In this document: positions 58,131 to 58,235 of the stretch, one piece after another
How the letters are laid out: each line of letters begins with the position of its first letter
How positions within the stretch are numbered: position 1 is the stretch's first letter
Assembly (NCBI GenBank): GCA_009760855.2
Contig: WPIO01000274.1
Coordinates: 92,501-150,735 of the forward strand
Direction: 5' to 3'
DNA length: 58,235 bases
Origin: Cristatella mucedo
Taxonomy: Eukaryota > Bryozoa > Phylactolaemata > Cristatellidae
The notes under the pieces: model-generated
What the model saw: the letters and a program-made list of their open reading frames with translations, nothing else
Databases searched by the model: none
What the model was told of the DNA's origin: nothing
Translations under genes and position numbers: made by a program

Positions 58131-58235
58131 AATTTTACTTTCTTGTCTCAGTTGACACTATCGGTCACACACTGCTTACCCTTTACCTATTTAAAGCTGC
58201 TAAGTGGGCTCGGCTGCAGCTATTTGGCTACTTAT

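Overview
This window looks like nuclear DNA of a repeat-rich animal, probably an aquatic invertebrate. There is no operon-like gene layout and no long intact cellular gene. Instead it holds non-LTR retrotransposons of the CR1/L2 group, tRNA-headed SINEs, long (TC/GA)n and (TA)n microsatellites, a small inverted-repeat DNA transposon and a decayed leucine-rich-repeat/Roc/COR (ROCO) gene. The species cannot be named from the sequence. All family names below (LINE-A, LINE-B, SINE-1, SINE-2, modules A, Z, G, H, B, C, D, E, F, J, K) are labels given here. Most boundaries were set by eye and may be off by tens of bases. Layout: 1-2300 is an inverted copy of module A, module Z and a LINE-A piece seen again near 31-35 kb. 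2300-6600 holds a degenerate minisatellite, a telomere-like tract, a 2-kb segment with inverted arms and an unrecognised short ORF. 6605-9330 is a minus-strand LINE-A whose reverse-transcriptase core is deleted. 9.3-16.8 kb is mostly unrecognised. 16.9-26.2 kb holds three partial copies of a modular unit plus a DNA transposon. 27.07-29.77 kb is the best LINE-A copy, with one frame interrupted by two TGA codons. 31.3-52.9 kb is dominated by two direct copies, about 10 kb apart, of one modular unit (about 33.1-43.2 kb and 44.1-52.9 kb). 53.3-58.2 kb has further LINE-A pieces and the ROCO relic. The parts are linked by their 3' ends. LINE-A ends in a hairpin (AAAGCGCC paired with GGCGCTTT) followed by (ATT)n. 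The same end is found on SINE-2, on module G and on many isolated fragments of 80-200 bp. LINE-B ends in a (TTACR)n pentamer, and module B carries the same 3' region. This is the pattern expected when short elements borrow the reverse transcriptase of a LINE by copying its tail, and two such pairs appear to coexist here. No live system was found. The strongest leads are the 10-kb modular unit with a module that is flipped at one locus, the paired changes in the LINE-A terminal hairpin, the filled/empty SINE site between the two duplicate units, and the ROCO relic.
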